Origin: Rheinheimera sp. SA_1
Lineage (GTDB): Bacteria; Pseudomonadota; Gammaproteobacteria; Enterobacterales; Alteromonadaceae
Direction of reading: 5' to 3'
DNA: 64,000 nucleotides
Assembly: GCF_001669775.1 (NCBI RefSeq)
Contig: NZ_LXWK01000016.1
Span: forward strand, 310,001-374,000
Shown: in pieces, positions 23,025 to 34,107 of the stretch
How positions within the stretch are numbered: position 1 is the first letter of the stretch
Layout of the letters: the number at the start of each line of letters is the position of its first letter
Position numbers and translations under genes: made by a program
Notes under the pieces: model-generated
What the model saw: the letters and a program-made list of their open reading frames with translations, nothing else
What the model was told of the DNA's origin: nothing
The model's database searches: none

Positions 23025-25013
23025 ATGATCCTCTATATCGCCGAAAAACCCCGTTTAGGCCGCGCCATTGCTGCAGTGCTGCCACAGCCGCAGCGTAAAG
23101 CCGATGGTTGTATTTATCTGGCCAATGGCGATGTGGTCAGCTGGTGTATTGGCCATTTGCTGGAACAGGCTGAGCCAGAAAGTTACGATCCGGTCTTTAA
23201 ACGCTGGCAGTTGCAACATTTACCCATCATTCCAGCGACCTGGAAACTACAGGCGCGCGCCAGCAGCAAGGCGCAGCTGGGCATTTTGAAAAAACTCATT
23301 CAACAAGCCGATCAGTTGGTGCATGCTGGCGACCCTGATCGTGAAGGCCAATTACTGGTGGACGAAGTGATCCATTGGTGTGGCGTGAAAGGTGCCAAAC
23401 TCGCGGCGACACAACGCTTATTGATCAGCGATTTAAACCCTTCAGCTGTCAGACGCGCTTTACAGCAACTTAAATCAAATCAAGACTTTGTACCCTTGTC
23501 TACTTCGGCATTGGCCCGCAGCCGCGCCGATTGGCTCTATGGGCTGAATATGACCCGCGCTTATACCCTGCAAGGCCAGAAAGCCGGTTATCAGGGTGTG
23601 TTATCGGTTGGTCGGGTGCAAACACCGCTGTTAGGCTTAGTTGCCCGAAGGGATTTAACCATTCAGAACTTTGTCAGCAAGCCGTTTTATCAGGTGCTCG
23701 CGCATTTACTGCTGACTGAAAACGCTGATCCAGCCAGCAGTTTTAGCGCCAAATGGCAACCAAGTCCCGCCTGCGAGCCTTATCAGGATGAAGAAGGCCG
23801 GGTGCTGAATCAGGCGCTGGCGCATAAAGTGGCGCACAGCATCACCGGCCAAAGTGCTGAAGTGGTGAAACTGGAGCAAAAAAACAAACAACAATTTGCA
23901 CCTTTGCCCTACAACCTATCAAGTTTGCAGATTGATGCCGCTAAACGTTTTGGTTTATCGGCACAGCAGGTGCTTGATATCGCGCAGCAACTGTATGAAC
24001 GGCATCAGCTGATCACCTATCCACGCTCCGACAGCCGTCATTTACCAAAAGAGCAATTGCAGGCTGTACCGACAGTCAGCAAAGCGGTCGCTGTGCACAA
24101 TGAAGAACTTGCAGCTATGGTGGCTGGCGCCGATTTTAGCCGGAAAAGCAAAGCCTGGGACGATAGCCAGGTGCAGGCGCACCATGCGATTATACCGACC
24201 GAAAAAGCGCAGGCAGCGAATCGATTAAGCCTTGGTGAGCAACAGATTTACCAGTTGATTGCCAGGCAATATCTGTTGCAGTTTTACCCGCCATATTGCT
24301 ACGCCGAAACGCTGTTGGAAGTGCGGATCAGCGGCGGTTTGTTTCGCACCATCGCCAGAACCGAGCAAGCCAAAGGCTGGAAACAATGGCTAGGTGCACG
24401 GCAGAAAAGCCATGCCAACTCCAATGCCCATTCCAGTGCTAAAAGCGATAATGATCGCGACGACGAAGATACAGCGGCATTGTTACCGCCACTAACGCTG
24501 GGCCAACAGCTGTATTGTCAGCGCGGTGAAGTGCTGGAAAAACACACCCAACCGCCGGAGCATTTTACCGACGCTACTTTATTGGCGGCGATGACTGGCA
24601 TTAGTCGTTATGTTGACGATCCAGAAATCAAAAAAATCCTGCGCGACACCGATGGCCTTGGTACTGAAGCGACCCGCGCCGGAATTATTGAACTGCTGTT
24701 TAAACGCGGCTTTTTGCGCCGCGATGGCAAACATATTCTGGCCACCGCCACTGGCCATAGTTTAATCGCCGCCCTGCCAGATATCGCCACTAAACCCGAT
24801 ATGACGGCGCAGTGGGAAGCGATGCTGAATCAAATCAGCCAACGCCAGCAAAGTTATCAGCAGTTTATGCAGCCGCTGACGGCAAACTTACAGCAGCTGA
24901 TTGTCAATGCGCAGCAAAGTCTGCCCAGTGGTTTAGCCCAGCAAGCAGCACCCGCCCATCGTTTTAAGCGCAAAAAAGCCGGCGCTACTCGCCGGCCAAA
25001 AGCTAAGGTGTAG
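23025..25013 (+). CDS. topB: DNA topoisomerase III
   Basis: A 662-aa type IA topoisomerase that decatenates and relaxes negatively supercoiled DNA. The N-terminal TOPRIM domain begins MILYIAEKPRLGRAIAAVLP with the acidic GDPDREGQLLVDEV. The breakage-rejoining core has LSVGRVQTPLLGLVARRD, and the catalytic tyrosine is Y332 in LITYPRSDSRHLP. Further on, GLGTEATRAGIIELLFKRGF is a conserved domain III/IV element. There is no zinc-finger tail; instead the protein ends in a Lys/Arg-rich stretch (FKRKKAGATRRPKAK), usual for TopB. A Ser/Asn/Asp-rich insertion near residues 465-485 is a likely surface loop. It overlaps the end of the convergent glucan synthase gene by 11 bp. Confidence 0.97.
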   Translation: MILYIAEKPRLGRAIAAVLPQPQRKADGCIYLANGDVVSWCIGHLLEQAEPESYDPVFKRWQLQHLPIIPATWKLQARASSKAQLGILKKLIQQADQLVHAGDPDREGQLLVDEVIHWCGVKGAKLAATQRLLISDLNPSAVRRALQQLKSNQDFVPLSTSALARSRADWLYGLNMTRAYTLQGQKAGYQGVLSVGRVQTPLLGLVARRDLTIQNFVSKPFYQVLAHLLLTENADPASSFSAKWQPSPACEPYQDEEGRVLNQALAHKVAHSITGQSAEVVKLEQKNKQQFAPLPYNLSSLQIDAAKRFGLSAQQVLDIAQQLYERHQLITYPRSDSRHLPKEQLQAVPTVSKAVAVHNEELAAMVAGADFSRKSKAWDDSQVQAHHAIIPTEKAQAANRLSLGEQQIYQLIARQYLLQFYPPYCYAETLLEVRISGGLFRTIARTEQAKGWKQWLGARQKSHANSNAHSSAKSDNDRDDEDTAALLPPLTLGQQLYCQRGEVLEKHTQPPEHFTDATLLAAMTGISRYVDDPEIKKILRDTDGLGTEATRAGIIELLFKRGFLRRDGKHILATATGHSLIAALPDIATKPDMTAQWEAMLNQISQRQQSYQQFMQPLTANLQQLIVNAQQSLPSGLAQQAAPAHRFKRKKAGATRRPKAKV

Positions 25014-28000
25014 TTGTGGTGGCGCCATCCGCGGCACTGACAATCTCAGAGCGGAATTCCCAACGCAGCTGATGCGATTTGCCATCCAGCGGCAATACCA
25101 AGGTATCCATACCTTGAAAATATTGCGGTTGGGTGCTGACATCAAGCCCATCCAACTGCAAACTTGCCACTTGTTCTGCAGCAGTTAACTGCACTAAATT
25201 TAGCTGATAACGACTTTGCTCAATCACAATCTCAGCGCTATAGCCCGGCCACTGTGGCGGCAAACAAGGTTTGACCCACAAACTATCACCCTGCCGTCGA
25301 ATACCCAATAAACCTTCAATTGCCGAACGATACATCCAGCCCGCGGCACCGGTATACCAGGTCCAGCCGCCGCGCCCCTGATGTGGCGCCACCGAATAAA
25401 CGTCCGCCGCCACCACATAAGGCTCCACCTGATAAGTTTGCAAGGCAGTTTTATCCAGCGCATGGGCAATCGGATTGAGTTGCGCCAATAACTGATGCGC
25501 CTCAAAGCCGCGACGCATCGAGGTCAGAGCTAACACTACCCACATCGCAGCATGGCTATACTGGCCGCCGTTTTCACGTAAACCAGGCGGATAACCTTTG
25601 ATGTAACCAGGGTTATTTGACGTTTGATCAAAAGGTGGTTTAAACAACAGCAACATCTGCTGTGGCTTTAACCATAATTTTTGCAGTACTGAATCCATCG
25701 CTTGTGCCGCCCGGGTTGGATCCGCCGCCCCCGATAACTGCGCAAAAGACTGCGCAATGCTATCCAGCTGACACTCGTCACTTTGGGTTGAACCCAACCA
25801 GCTGCCATTGTCATAGGTGGCACGCCGGTACCACTCGCCATCCCAGCTATGCTGCTCCAGCGCTTCGATCATTGCCGTAAGCGCACTTTGCCAGCGGTCG
25901 ATGCGTACTGCTAATTTATCGCGGTAGCCATTCACGGCAAAAGTATCATCTGCCAATATTTTGAGCGCCAGCGGCAAAAACAGTTTTAAGGTTTTCACCA
26001 CAAACCAGCCGAGCCAGACGCTTTCGCCACGCCCTTCAATGCCAACCTGATCCATACCGTCGTTCCAGTCGCCACCGCCCATCAGCGGCAGACCGTGTTC
26101 ACCCAATAAACTCAGACTTTGATCCAAAGCACGACCACAATGTTCAAACAAAGTTGCCGTTTCATCACTATGCATCGGCTGGAAAAACGCATCGTGTTGA
26201 TCATGATTTAACGGTGGCCCAACCAAGAAACCGACGCGTTCCTGCCATACCGAACTATCACCACTGCTGTTCACGTAAGTCGTGCAAGCAAAAACCAGCC
26301 AAATCCTGTCATCGGAAATGCGGCTGCGTACCCCTTCGCCGGTATGTGGTAACCACCAGTGTTGCACATCTCCCGCGGTAAATTGCCGGCCTGCGGCCCG
26401 TAATAAATGTTGTCTGGTGATAGCGGGTGCACAAAGGCTCAGCGCCATGCCGTCCTGCAGTTGATCACGAAAGCCATAAGCGCCGCTGGACTGGTAAAAC
26501 GCCGAGCGGGCATAGATCCGACATGCCAGCGTCTGATATAACAACCAGCCGTTAAGCATAATATCGAGCGCCCGATCCGGCGTTTTCACCTGTACTGCGC
26601 CCAATAACGGTTGCCAATGTGCGGCAACTGCCGCCAGTGCTTGTTCTGCTGCGCCCGCTTTGGAAAAACGCTGCACCAGCGCTTGCGCTTCTGCGACCGA
26701 GCTGGCTTGCCCCAACATAAAAATAACGTCAGTTTCGCCACCGGCCGCCAGTGTTTGTAAAAGCTGCAACGCCGCACAGGGGTCTAACCCAGCGCCACAG
26801 CTTGCCGACAATTTGTTTCGACGACGTAAAGCCTGCGGTGCGGCCAGTGAGCCATGACGACCGATAAATTCCGTGCGATCGCAAGTCCAGCTGCTCGCCG
26901 GCACTGAAAACGCTACAAAAGCAAAATTCTCACCAAAGGCGCCGGACCAGGGGTTTCGCACCAATACAAATCCAGCGTTGCTATCAAACTCGGTGATCAG
27001 CGTCGCCGCTGTTAATGAACGATTGCGCCCAAGCACCCAATCGACATAGCCGGTGATCGATAAATTGCGCTCGCGGTTGGCTAAGTTTTTAATCGTCAGG
27101 CGGGAGATTTTCAGTGCTTCGTCCATCACCACAAATTGGGTCAGCGTCAGCGCCAGCTCTTGCTGCTGATGCTCAAACCTGCTGTAACCCACACCATGAC
27201 TGCAATGATAACTGCCGCCATCGCGCTTTGGTTTAGCGGTCGCGCAGCTCCAGTGTAGGCTTTGCTCGTCCCGCACATACAACACTTCGCCAATTGGATC
27301 GCTGATCGGGTCATTCGACCAGGGAGTCAGCTGAAATTCCCGGCTATTGATAGCCCAGCTATAGCCACTGCCATCGGCCGACACCTGAAAGCCAAACTTT
27401 TGATTGGCAATCACATTCAGCCACGGCATTGGGGTGCGGTTACTGCCCGTTTGCTGAATTTGATATTCACGGCCGTCCAGGCCAAACCCGGCCAGGCCAT
27501 TGTCAAATTCCAGCTGTTGCGGTCTGGCCAAAATGACCGGCAGCAATACCGGTGTCGCAGCGGCTCGCTTCATTGCTAATGGCCGAAGTTGTGGCAACTG
27601 TTGCTGCATCGGCACTTGCGGTAAGCGTCCAAGCTGGCGACCAATCAACCCGCGACGGGCATACAGCACCACCCGCGCGACTGACTGGATCAGTGCCCGG
27701 CTGTCGACGGACATTAAATCGGCTCTTAATGGGTATATCTGTCCGCCCGCAACCGGATTAAACGCTGCTTTGCCATTGCGCTGTGCCACCAGTGCCGCGC
27801 GGCGTGACTGACTATTGCGCACCAGGTTTTCAATCGCACCTTGTAAATCCTGCACATAAGAAGCGGCATGCTCATTGATAATCACAAAATCGACGGCCAG
27901 CCGTTTCAGTCCCCAATATTCATGCGCCTGCAATAACTGCTTCAGGCAGGCCAAATCTTCGATATCATCAATATGACAAAGGACGATCGGCAAATCACCG

Positions 28001-31000
28001 GAAATACTGTGTTGCCAGAGCCCTGACTGCGCACCAGCGCCGCGCATAATTGCTGCCATAGGCGCCCGGAACCGGCCATCGGCATACAGCACCGGTGCCG
28101 CCAGCCGCTGAAAATCGGCGGCTTCAGCCACATTCACCGCCAGATATCGCAGCTGCACTTGAGCTTGAGTCCAGGCCAGCATTGCCGCCCGCTCAAACGC
28201 ACTACGTTCGTTATGGCGATCAACCAGCAGCAACAATTCTGCTCTGCTCTCGGCAACCAGCGTCCAGAATGCCAGTCTGGCGGTTTTACCGGGTGCCAGT
28301 TCAATCCGTTGTTTGATGGCAAATACCGGATCCAACACTGTCCCTGTGGCATCTGACCAGGCCTTGCCGCTCCTAAGCGCCTGTGCTTCAGCAAGGTTTG
28401 CCGCCTCACCAAAAAACATCGCTCTACTGGTTTGATATTGCAGCGGTAAAATTGTACTGGCTTCGACCACCACAAAATGTGCCACCCAAATGGTGGTTTC
28501 GCGGTCCGAACGTAAGCGGCGGGTGGCCAGTAACGCACCTGTGGCCGCATCAAACTCAGTTTGCACAAACATTTTGGCAAAAGCCGGATGGGCTAGATCA
28601 TTGGCAACCGTGGTTAACACCAGTTCGGCATAAGACATCACATCGAACTGGCGACTTTGGTTGCCCCGATTTACCAGGGTGAGCCGGCGCACTTCACCGT
28701 CATCTTCGGCGCACACCAACACATCCAGATTGAGCATCAAGTCGGGCGATTGTACAAAAAACTCAGCGCGATCCTCACCGAAGGTCAGTTGATGCTTTTG
28801 TTGATGATCATGCGGCGTGGCCATCTCAAAGACTTGCTCTGGCAGTGGCTGCAAACTGGGCGAATATAGGCTGCCACTTTTGACGTCGCGCAGCAAAATA
28901 AAGCTACCTTGCGCATCCATAGTGCTGTCTTCCTGCCAGCGGGTAATGGCGATATGCCGCCACCTGCTATAACCAGTACCGGCGGCGGTTAACATCAGCG
29001 CATAATGACCATTGGATAACAAATGACAAACCGGCGCGCCATGCTCTTGCGCCGTTAACCGCCGTTCGGTTAGCACTTCAATGCCATCGCGCACGCCGGA
29101 AACTTTGGCTTCTTCCGCTCTGGGATGGTTCACAGCAATATGTCGCGGCAACCGTTCCTGCAATAACAGCTCGCAAGCCTGGATCATTGGCTCCCGGTGG
29201 AAACGCCGGCGCATCTGCCCTTGCTGCAACAGATTGGCGATGGCGACCAGAGTCATGCCCTGATGGTGCGCCATAAAACTGTACACCAGCGCGAAACGCT
29301 GGCCCTGGCGTAAACGGCTTTTGGTAAAGTCGATGGCTTCGACAAAACCATAACGACCGCAGGCACCCAGTTCGGCCAGCTTGTCGAAATTTTCAATCGC
29401 CGCCACCGGCTGCACCATAGCACCCAATGCTGTGGCGTAAGGTGCAATCACCAGATTTTCAGCCAGCCCCCGTTTCAGACCAAGACCCGGTACACCAAAA
29501 TTTGAATATTGATAGGTCAGCTCTAAATCACGTGCATTGTACGACGATTCAGAAATGCCCCAGGGTATCTGCAAAGTGCTGGCGTACTCAATTTGTCGCG
29601 CTACCACTAACCTGTTGGTTTGCTCCAGTAAACTTCCGGCCGGTGCGCGCATCACCAACGATGGCATCAGGTATTCAAACATCGAACCTGACCAGGACAA
29701 CAACGCCGAAGCGCGATACAAAGGCGTGGCCGAGCGGCCTAAACGGAACCAGTGTTTACTGCTGGCATCACCTTTGGCAATGGCAAACAAACTGGCTAGC
29801 CTTGCTTCTGAAGCCAATAAATCGTAACAACTTTCATCCAGTTGATTAGTCTCAAGCGCATAGCCAATCGACAGTAAATCGCGGTCCGGTGCCAGCAAAA
29901 ACGCAAAATCCATCTCCAGCGCCAGTTGCCGCGCCTGCTTGGCTAGCGCAAACAACTGCTGGTTTTGCTCCTGCCGCGCTGCCGGTAGTTGGTCTTGATC
30001 CAGTGAAGTTTGTAACAGGCTGTCGTGAAGTGCCGTCAGGTAAAACCACAAAGTTGCGCTTTGATGAGCTAATTCAGGATCATTATGTGGTGTTTGGGAA
30101 TGTGTTTCAGCTGCAGTTTCGGGACCGCTCCCCGACATGTTTCCCGGCACATCCGTTGTTAATGGCGTCATGTCGTCATTCGCGGCCAGCGGTGATTCAA
30201 ACGACACTAAATTGTGCAGCCTGTTCGCCCCGTCCAGTGCGATTGTGACCGCCTGTTGCACCGATGCCAGTATTTCGTTGCTAAGCACAGCAGACTGATC
30301 AATAGCCTGCAGTTGTGACAACAACTGACTTAAACCGGTTTGCAACTGCTGCAATAACGGCAACACCCGTTCGCCGGCACCATTTCGACAACAATAAGCC
30401 TGATTGTTATTGAGTTTTACCAGTGCCTGCTGCGCCAATAACAGCTGATCACACCAGCTTTGGATCTGCAATTGCCTCTCGAGGTCGTTCTGACAATAAG
30501 TGCGCGCCTGCGCCCACAGCTCACAGCCATTGGCGAGGGTGATTAAATGCCCGGCCAGATTGCCACTATCGACTGCCGACACATAAGCCGGTGGCAAGAC
30601 CCGTAAATCGCTGCTGTCGTACCAGTTTAGAAAATGACCGCGGTAACGCGTAAGTAACGTCAGGGTCGCAAAAGTCTGCTGCAACCGTTCCAACGCCTGC
30701 GCAACACTGATCCAACCAAAGTCGCGGGCACTCAAAATGGCCAGTAAATACAAACCAATATTGGTCGGCGATGTGCGGTGTGCCAGTTGCGCTTTAGGTT
30801 GTTGCTGAAAATTATCCGGTGGTAAAAAATGGTCATGCGCCGTGACAAAGGTTTCAAAATAGCGCCAGGTACGACGTGCGATCAGCCGGAACTGTTGTTG
30901 TTGCTGTAAGCTCAGAGGCGCGTGAACAAACTGCGGTTGTGGTTGACTCAGCCACCACACTAACATTGGCGCTGCCAGCCAGCTCAACACCAGCGGTAAT

Positions 31001-34000
31001 AGCAGCAGCCACAGCAGGCTCTGCTGTGAGCATAGCGCCAATGCAGCCAACAGCGACAAACAGGCACTGAACCACATGCTTTGGTAGTAACCCAACATCG
31101 TCAACCGGGCCGCGCGATCGGTTTGCGCACTGGTAGTCCATTGCAATAAATGGCTACGGCTGATCGCTAGTCGCCATAATGTAAGGCTAATCGCCGACAC
31201 CATCCGCCAGCTTTCATCGACCAGCAAGCACGAACTCATCCCAAAACGACACAGCGCCAGGTGCAGATCCTGAGTAAATTGCTGCAGATGCGACCGCCAC
31301 TGAATGCCGCTGTGTTGCGGCCAGAGACTGCCCCAAAGTGGCAACAAATTTGGGATGAATAAGGTTAGCAGCAACAACAGTGTGCCACTCAGTGCTAATG
31401 AGAACGGCGCACACCAGAGCAAAAACAACGCCGCCAGTAAAGTTGGTGACACTAACGAACGGCGTAAATTATCCAGCATTTTCCAGCGACCGAGCGCCGG
31501 TAATTTTTGCGGTAATTCCAAAGAAGGCAGCAACAAGGACCGTAATAACCAGGGCAATAATTGCCAGTCGCCGCGTACCCAGCGATGCTGACGCTTGGCC
31601 GCTACTTCATAACGGGCCGGAAAATCTTCAACCACATCGACATCTGAAGCGAGGCCCGAACGGGCAAACACCCCTTCAAACAAATCATGGCTGAGCATGG
31701 CGTTTTCGCCGATCCGATCCGATAATGCCGCTGAAAAAGCATCAACGTCATAAATACCTTTGCCGGTAAAAGAGCCTTCACCGAATAAATCCTGATATAA
31801 ATCAGAAGCGGCCGCCGCATAAGGGTCGATACCCGCTGGGCCTGTGTACAACCGTTGATAGCGTGAAGCAACGTGATCGAGCGCGAGTGCTGGTGTGACG
31901 CGAGGTTGCAAAATACCGTAACCACTGCTGATCCGTTGTGATACCGGGTCAAATTGCGGCCGGTTCAGCGGATGCGCCATTTTGCCAATCAGCCGGAAGG
32001 CCGCGTTTCTGGGCAGCTGAGTATCGGCATCAAGCGTAATCACATAACGTACCGCTTTTGGTACCCAGCAGCTTAGAACCTTGCTTAGCGAAGTCGACGC
32101 AGCTTCTGCCATGTGGCTGGTTGCGACGACTGGCAACTGCGGCTGACCAATAAAGCTGGTATCGGAGGCTCCACGTAATAACGCATTGAGCTCGGTCAGT
32201 TTGCCGCGTTTGCGCTCCCAGCCCATCCACTTTTTTTCACCCGGATTATACAGCCGTTGCCGGTGCAGCAATAAAAACCTTGGACCGGCAGGTCCAGCCG
32301 GATACCGTTGATTTAAGTGCGCGATCGCACCAATCGCCAGATCCAGTAATGGCAAATCAGCAGCGCCATGCTGCTCATTGGCATCCAAATAGTCAGTCAG
32401 CAAGGCGAAGGTCAGATCGCCACTGCAACCCGATAAATGATGAACTTCCAATCGTTCGGCCTGCGCCAGAATATCGGCTTCGTGAGTGAGTAGCATCGGC
32501 ACCACCACCAAAGTACGATATTCAGCTGGTACACCGTCTGCAAAAGCCAACCCTGGTAAAATCACTGGCCCGACCGCATAGCTAAATAACCGCTGACATA
32601 AAGCGGTGGCCAATTCACTGAACGGAATTACCGCCAGCAACGCTAACATCACCCACCAAACCAGATCTGGTGGTACTGCTTTTAGGGCTGCAGCTGGATC
32701 GAGCAGCTCCGCTGAACCCTGCGCCAGAAATTGCAGTTGCACCTGAAACAACAAAGTGCCAGCTGCCAGCAGTAATATCAGCGTCACAGCGGCAATAGCC
32801 GCCAGATAACCTGTCACACCAGCACGGCGAACCAGGTTATTCAGTCGCAACCGCCAGTTCGGCTGAAACTTCAGTTGCTGCTCAAACTGACTCCGCCCAG
32901 CGCCCAACAAATAATAGCCAACATCTTGCATGGGGGTATTAGCCATGTCCGAGCCGGCAGTTTCAGCGGCAGTCGCCGCCTCACAGGCCATTTGGGCTAT
33001 CTGCTGTTCCGAAAAATCACTACCGCGCGCCAGTACTTCAATCGCGCTGCGATACATATTGCGGCTGGCGAAATCCATCAGCGGGTAGGTTTTTTGCTGA
33101 CAAAGCCGTAGCTCGACCAGACTGACCTGCTCAAATAACAACGCCCAGTCAATGGCAGAAATACGCTGCATACTGGTCATCACGTTTCGTACCGACAGAT
33201 TTGATGCGCCAAGGCGTTGTTGCGAATGTTGCACCACCTGATCCACATCACTCCCTTGAGCTCCAAGCTGAGCGCTGAGCCAATCCAACGCCAGACTTTG
33301 TCCGGGATCTGCATCACGTAACCGCTTGGCCATTTGGGCGGCGAAAACATCCGACAACGGCAGTTTGATGGTTGCCAGTGCCTGATGCTGCGCCAACGGC
33401 GTTACATTCTGCTGTAACAGAAGTGCGAGCTTGTCTGCGCTGCGGCGCTCAGCCAACCCAACACTGATTTGATCGGCAAGGCGCCGCAAATTCTCAACCA
33501 ATACAATCCGCAACGTCAGCGACAACGCCCACAACTCACCAATGGTCAGCGGTTGCTCCTGCTGATAAGCCTTTAAAAATCGCTGCAGTATCACCGGGTC
33601 AAAATGACTGTCGGTATGAGCCACATAAGCCCAGGCCACACCAAATACCCGCGGATAACCGGCAAAAGGCCCGGTGGCCAGCTTCGGCAACTGCCGGTAA
33701 AAATGCGCAGGCAGATGGTCACGGATTTCCCGGATATGCTGCTCGACCACATGATAATTATCCAATAACCATTCTGCTGCAGGTACCACAGCCCGACCCG
33801 CTTCTACTTCGGCAGTGCTGGTTCGAAACGCCTGCAGCAAAACTGCAGCATTGTCAGTCAGCCGTTGCGCCAGCAAGGGCACACGAATAGGGTTTCGGGT
33901 AACAGGCTGGCTATGTGCAAGGGTCTGCGCATGGGTCTCCAACCGCTCTACGCTAAATAACTCAGCGCGCACCGGACTGCGATCCAGCCATATCGAACCC

Positions 34001-34107
34001 GCAGCGGTTTTTAAGGAAAACCAACGAGCGAACCTTTGTGTGCCCGCAGCGAACAATTGTTGAAACAAGTGTGGAATATGCAAATGAAGACCCTGCTGCA
34101 ATAACAC
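25003..34107 (-). CDS. Cyclic beta-1,2-glucan synthase-like giant protein (GT84 + glucoamylase-like + GH94)
   Basis: A 3034-aa membrane protein of the NdvB/ChvB/Cgs family. The first 400 residues are helical, followed by two membrane segments near 425-450 and 485-505. The GT84 catalytic region has ITLDADTQLPRN near 689 (D.D motif), EGSFTGKGIYDVDAF and RQHRWVRGDWQLLPW near 840, then further membrane helices to about 1050. A glucoamylase-like domain (about 1080-1650) has YDSSDLRVLPPAYVSAVDSG and GISESSYNARDLELTYQY. Two GH94-type beta-sandwich and barrel units follow; GGGDWNDGM near 2679 holds the catalytic Asp of cellobiose-phosphorylase-like enzymes and would set chain length. The start is GTG, with AGGGA upstream. 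The family makes periplasmic cyclic glucans for osmotic adaptation. It is slightly longer than the alphaproteobacterial members (about 2830 aa). Confidence 0.9.
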   Translation of the reverse strand: MLLQQGLHLHIPHLFQQLFAAGTQRFARWFSLKTAAGSIWLDRSPVRAELFSVERLETHAQTLAHSQPVTRNPIRVPLLAQRLTDNAAVLLQAFRTSTAEVEAGRAVVPAAEWLLDNYHVVEQHIREIRDHLPAHFYRQLPKLATGPFAGYPRVFGVAWAYVAHTDSHFDPVILQRFLKAYQQEQPLTIGELWALSLTLRIVLVENLRRLADQISVGLAERRSADKLALLLQQNVTPLAQHQALATIKLPLSDVFAAQMAKRLRDADPGQSLALDWLSAQLGAQGSDVDQVVQHSQQRLGASNLSVRNVMTSMQRISAIDWALLFEQVSLVELRLCQQKTYPLMDFASRNMYRSAIEVLARGSDFSEQQIAQMACEAATAAETAGSDMANTPMQDVGYYLLGAGRSQFEQQLKFQPNWRLRLNNLVRRAGVTGYLAAIAAVTLILLLAAGTLLFQVQLQFLAQGSAELLDPAAALKAVPPDLVWWVMLALLAVIPFSELATALCQRLFSYAVGPVILPGLAFADGVPAEYRTLVVVPMLLTHEADILAQAERLEVHHLSGCSGDLTFALLTDYLDANEQHGAADLPLLDLAIGAIAHLNQRYPAGPAGPRFLLLHRQRLYNPGEKKWMGWERKRGKLTELNALLRGASDTSFIGQPQLPVVATSHMAEAASTSLSKVLSCWVPKAVRYVITLDADTQLPRNAAFRLIGKMAHPLNRPQFDPVSQRISSGYGILQPRVTPALALDHVASRYQRLYTGPAGIDPYAAAASDLYQDLFGEGSFTGKGIYDVDAFSAALSDRIGENAMLSHDLFEGVFARSGLASDVDVVEDFPARYEVAAKRQHRWVRGDWQLLPWLLRSLLLPSLELPQKLPALGRWKMLDNLRRSLVSPTLLAALFLLWCAPFSLALSGTLLLLLTLFIPNLLPLWGSLWPQHSGIQWRSHLQQFTQDLHLALCRFGMSSCLLVDESWRMVSAISLTLWRLAISRSHLLQWTTSAQTDRAARLTMLGYYQSMWFSACLSLLAALALCSQQSLLWLLLLPLVLSWLAAPMLVWWLSQPQPQFVHAPLSLQQQQQFRLIARRTWRYFETFVTAHDHFLPPDNFQQQPKAQLAHRTSPTNIGLYLLAILSARDFGWISVAQALERLQQTFATLTLLTRYRGHFLNWYDSSDLRVLPPAYVSAVDSGNLAGHLITLANGCELWAQARTYCQNDLERQLQIQSWCDQLLLAQQALVKLNNNQAYCCRNGAGERVLPLLQQLQTGLSQLLSQLQAIDQSAVLSNEILASVQQAVTIALDGANRLHNLVSFESPLAANDDMTPLTTDVPGNMSGSGPETAAETHSQTPHNDPELAHQSATLWFYLTALHDSLLQTSLDQDQLPAARQEQNQQLFALAKQARQLALEMDFAFLLAPDRDLLSIGYALETNQLDESCYDLLASEARLASLFAIAKGDASSKHWFRLGRSATPLYRASALLSWSGSMFEYLMPSLVMRAPAGSLLEQTNRLVVARQIEYASTLQIPWGISESSYNARDLELTYQYSNFGVPGLGLKRGLAENLVIAPYATALGAMVQPVAAIENFDKLAELGACGRYGFVEAIDFTKSRLRQGQRFALVYSFMAHHQGMTLVAIANLLQQGQMRRRFHREPMIQACELLLQERLPRHIAVNHPRAEEAKVSGVRDGIEVLTERRLTAQEHGAPVCHLLSNGHYALMLTAAGTGYSRWRHIAITRWQEDSTMDAQGSFILLRDVKSGSLYSPSLQPLPEQVFEMATPHDHQQKHQLTFGEDRAEFFVQSPDLMLNLDVLVCAEDDGEVRRLTLVNRGNQSRQFDVMSYAELVLTTVANDLAHPAFAKMFVQTEFDAATGALLATRRLRSDRETTIWVAHFVVVEASTILPLQYQTSRAMFFGEAANLAEAQALRSGKAWSDATGTVLDPVFAIKQRIELAPGKTARLAFWTLVAESRAELLLLVDRHNERSAFERAAMLAWTQAQVQLRYLAVNVAEAADFQRLAAPVLYADGRFRAPMAAIMRGAGAQSGLWQHSISGDLPIVLCHIDDIEDLACLKQLLQAHEYWGLKRLAVDFVIINEHAASYVQDLQGAIENLVRNSQSRRAALVAQRNGKAAFNPVAGGQIYPLRADLMSVDSRALIQSVARVVLYARRGLIGRQLGRLPQVPMQQQLPQLRPLAMKRAAATPVLLPVILARPQQLEFDNGLAGFGLDGREYQIQQTGSNRTPMPWLNVIANQKFGFQVSADGSGYSWAINSREFQLTPWSNDPISDPIGEVLYVRDEQSLHWSCATAKPKRDGGSYHCSHGVGYSRFEHQQQELALTLTQFVVMDEALKISRLTIKNLANRERNLSITGYVDWVLGRNRSLTAATLITEFDSNAGFVLVRNPWSGAFGENFAFVAFSVPASSWTCDRTEFIGRHGSLAAPQALRRRNKLSASCGAGLDPCAALQLLQTLAAGGETDVIFMLGQASSVAEAQALVQRFSKAGAAEQALAAVAAHWQPLLGAVQVKTPDRALDIMLNGWLLYQTLACRIYARSAFYQSSGAYGFRDQLQDGMALSLCAPAITRQHLLRAAGRQFTAGDVQHWWLPHTGEGVRSRISDDRIWLVFACTTYVNSSGDSSVWQERVGFLVGPPLNHDQHDAFFQPMHSDETATLFEHCGRALDQSLSLLGEHGLPLMGGGDWNDGMDQVGIEGRGESVWLGWFVVKTLKLFLPLALKILADDTFAVNGYRDKLAVRIDRWQSALTAMIEALEQHSWDGEWYRRATYDNGSWLGSTQSDECQLDSIAQSFAQLSGAADPTRAAQAMDSVLQKLWLKPQQMLLLFKPPFDQTSNNPGYIKGYPPGLRENGGQYSHAAMWVVLALTSMRRGFEAHQLLAQLNPIAHALDKTALQTYQVEPYVVAADVYSVAPHQGRGGWTWYTGAAGWMYRSAIEGLLGIRRQGDSLWVKPCLPPQWPGYSAEIVIEQSRYQLNLVQLTAAEQVASLQLDGLDVSTQPQYFQGMDTLVLPLDGKSHQLRWEFRSEIVSAADGATTTTP

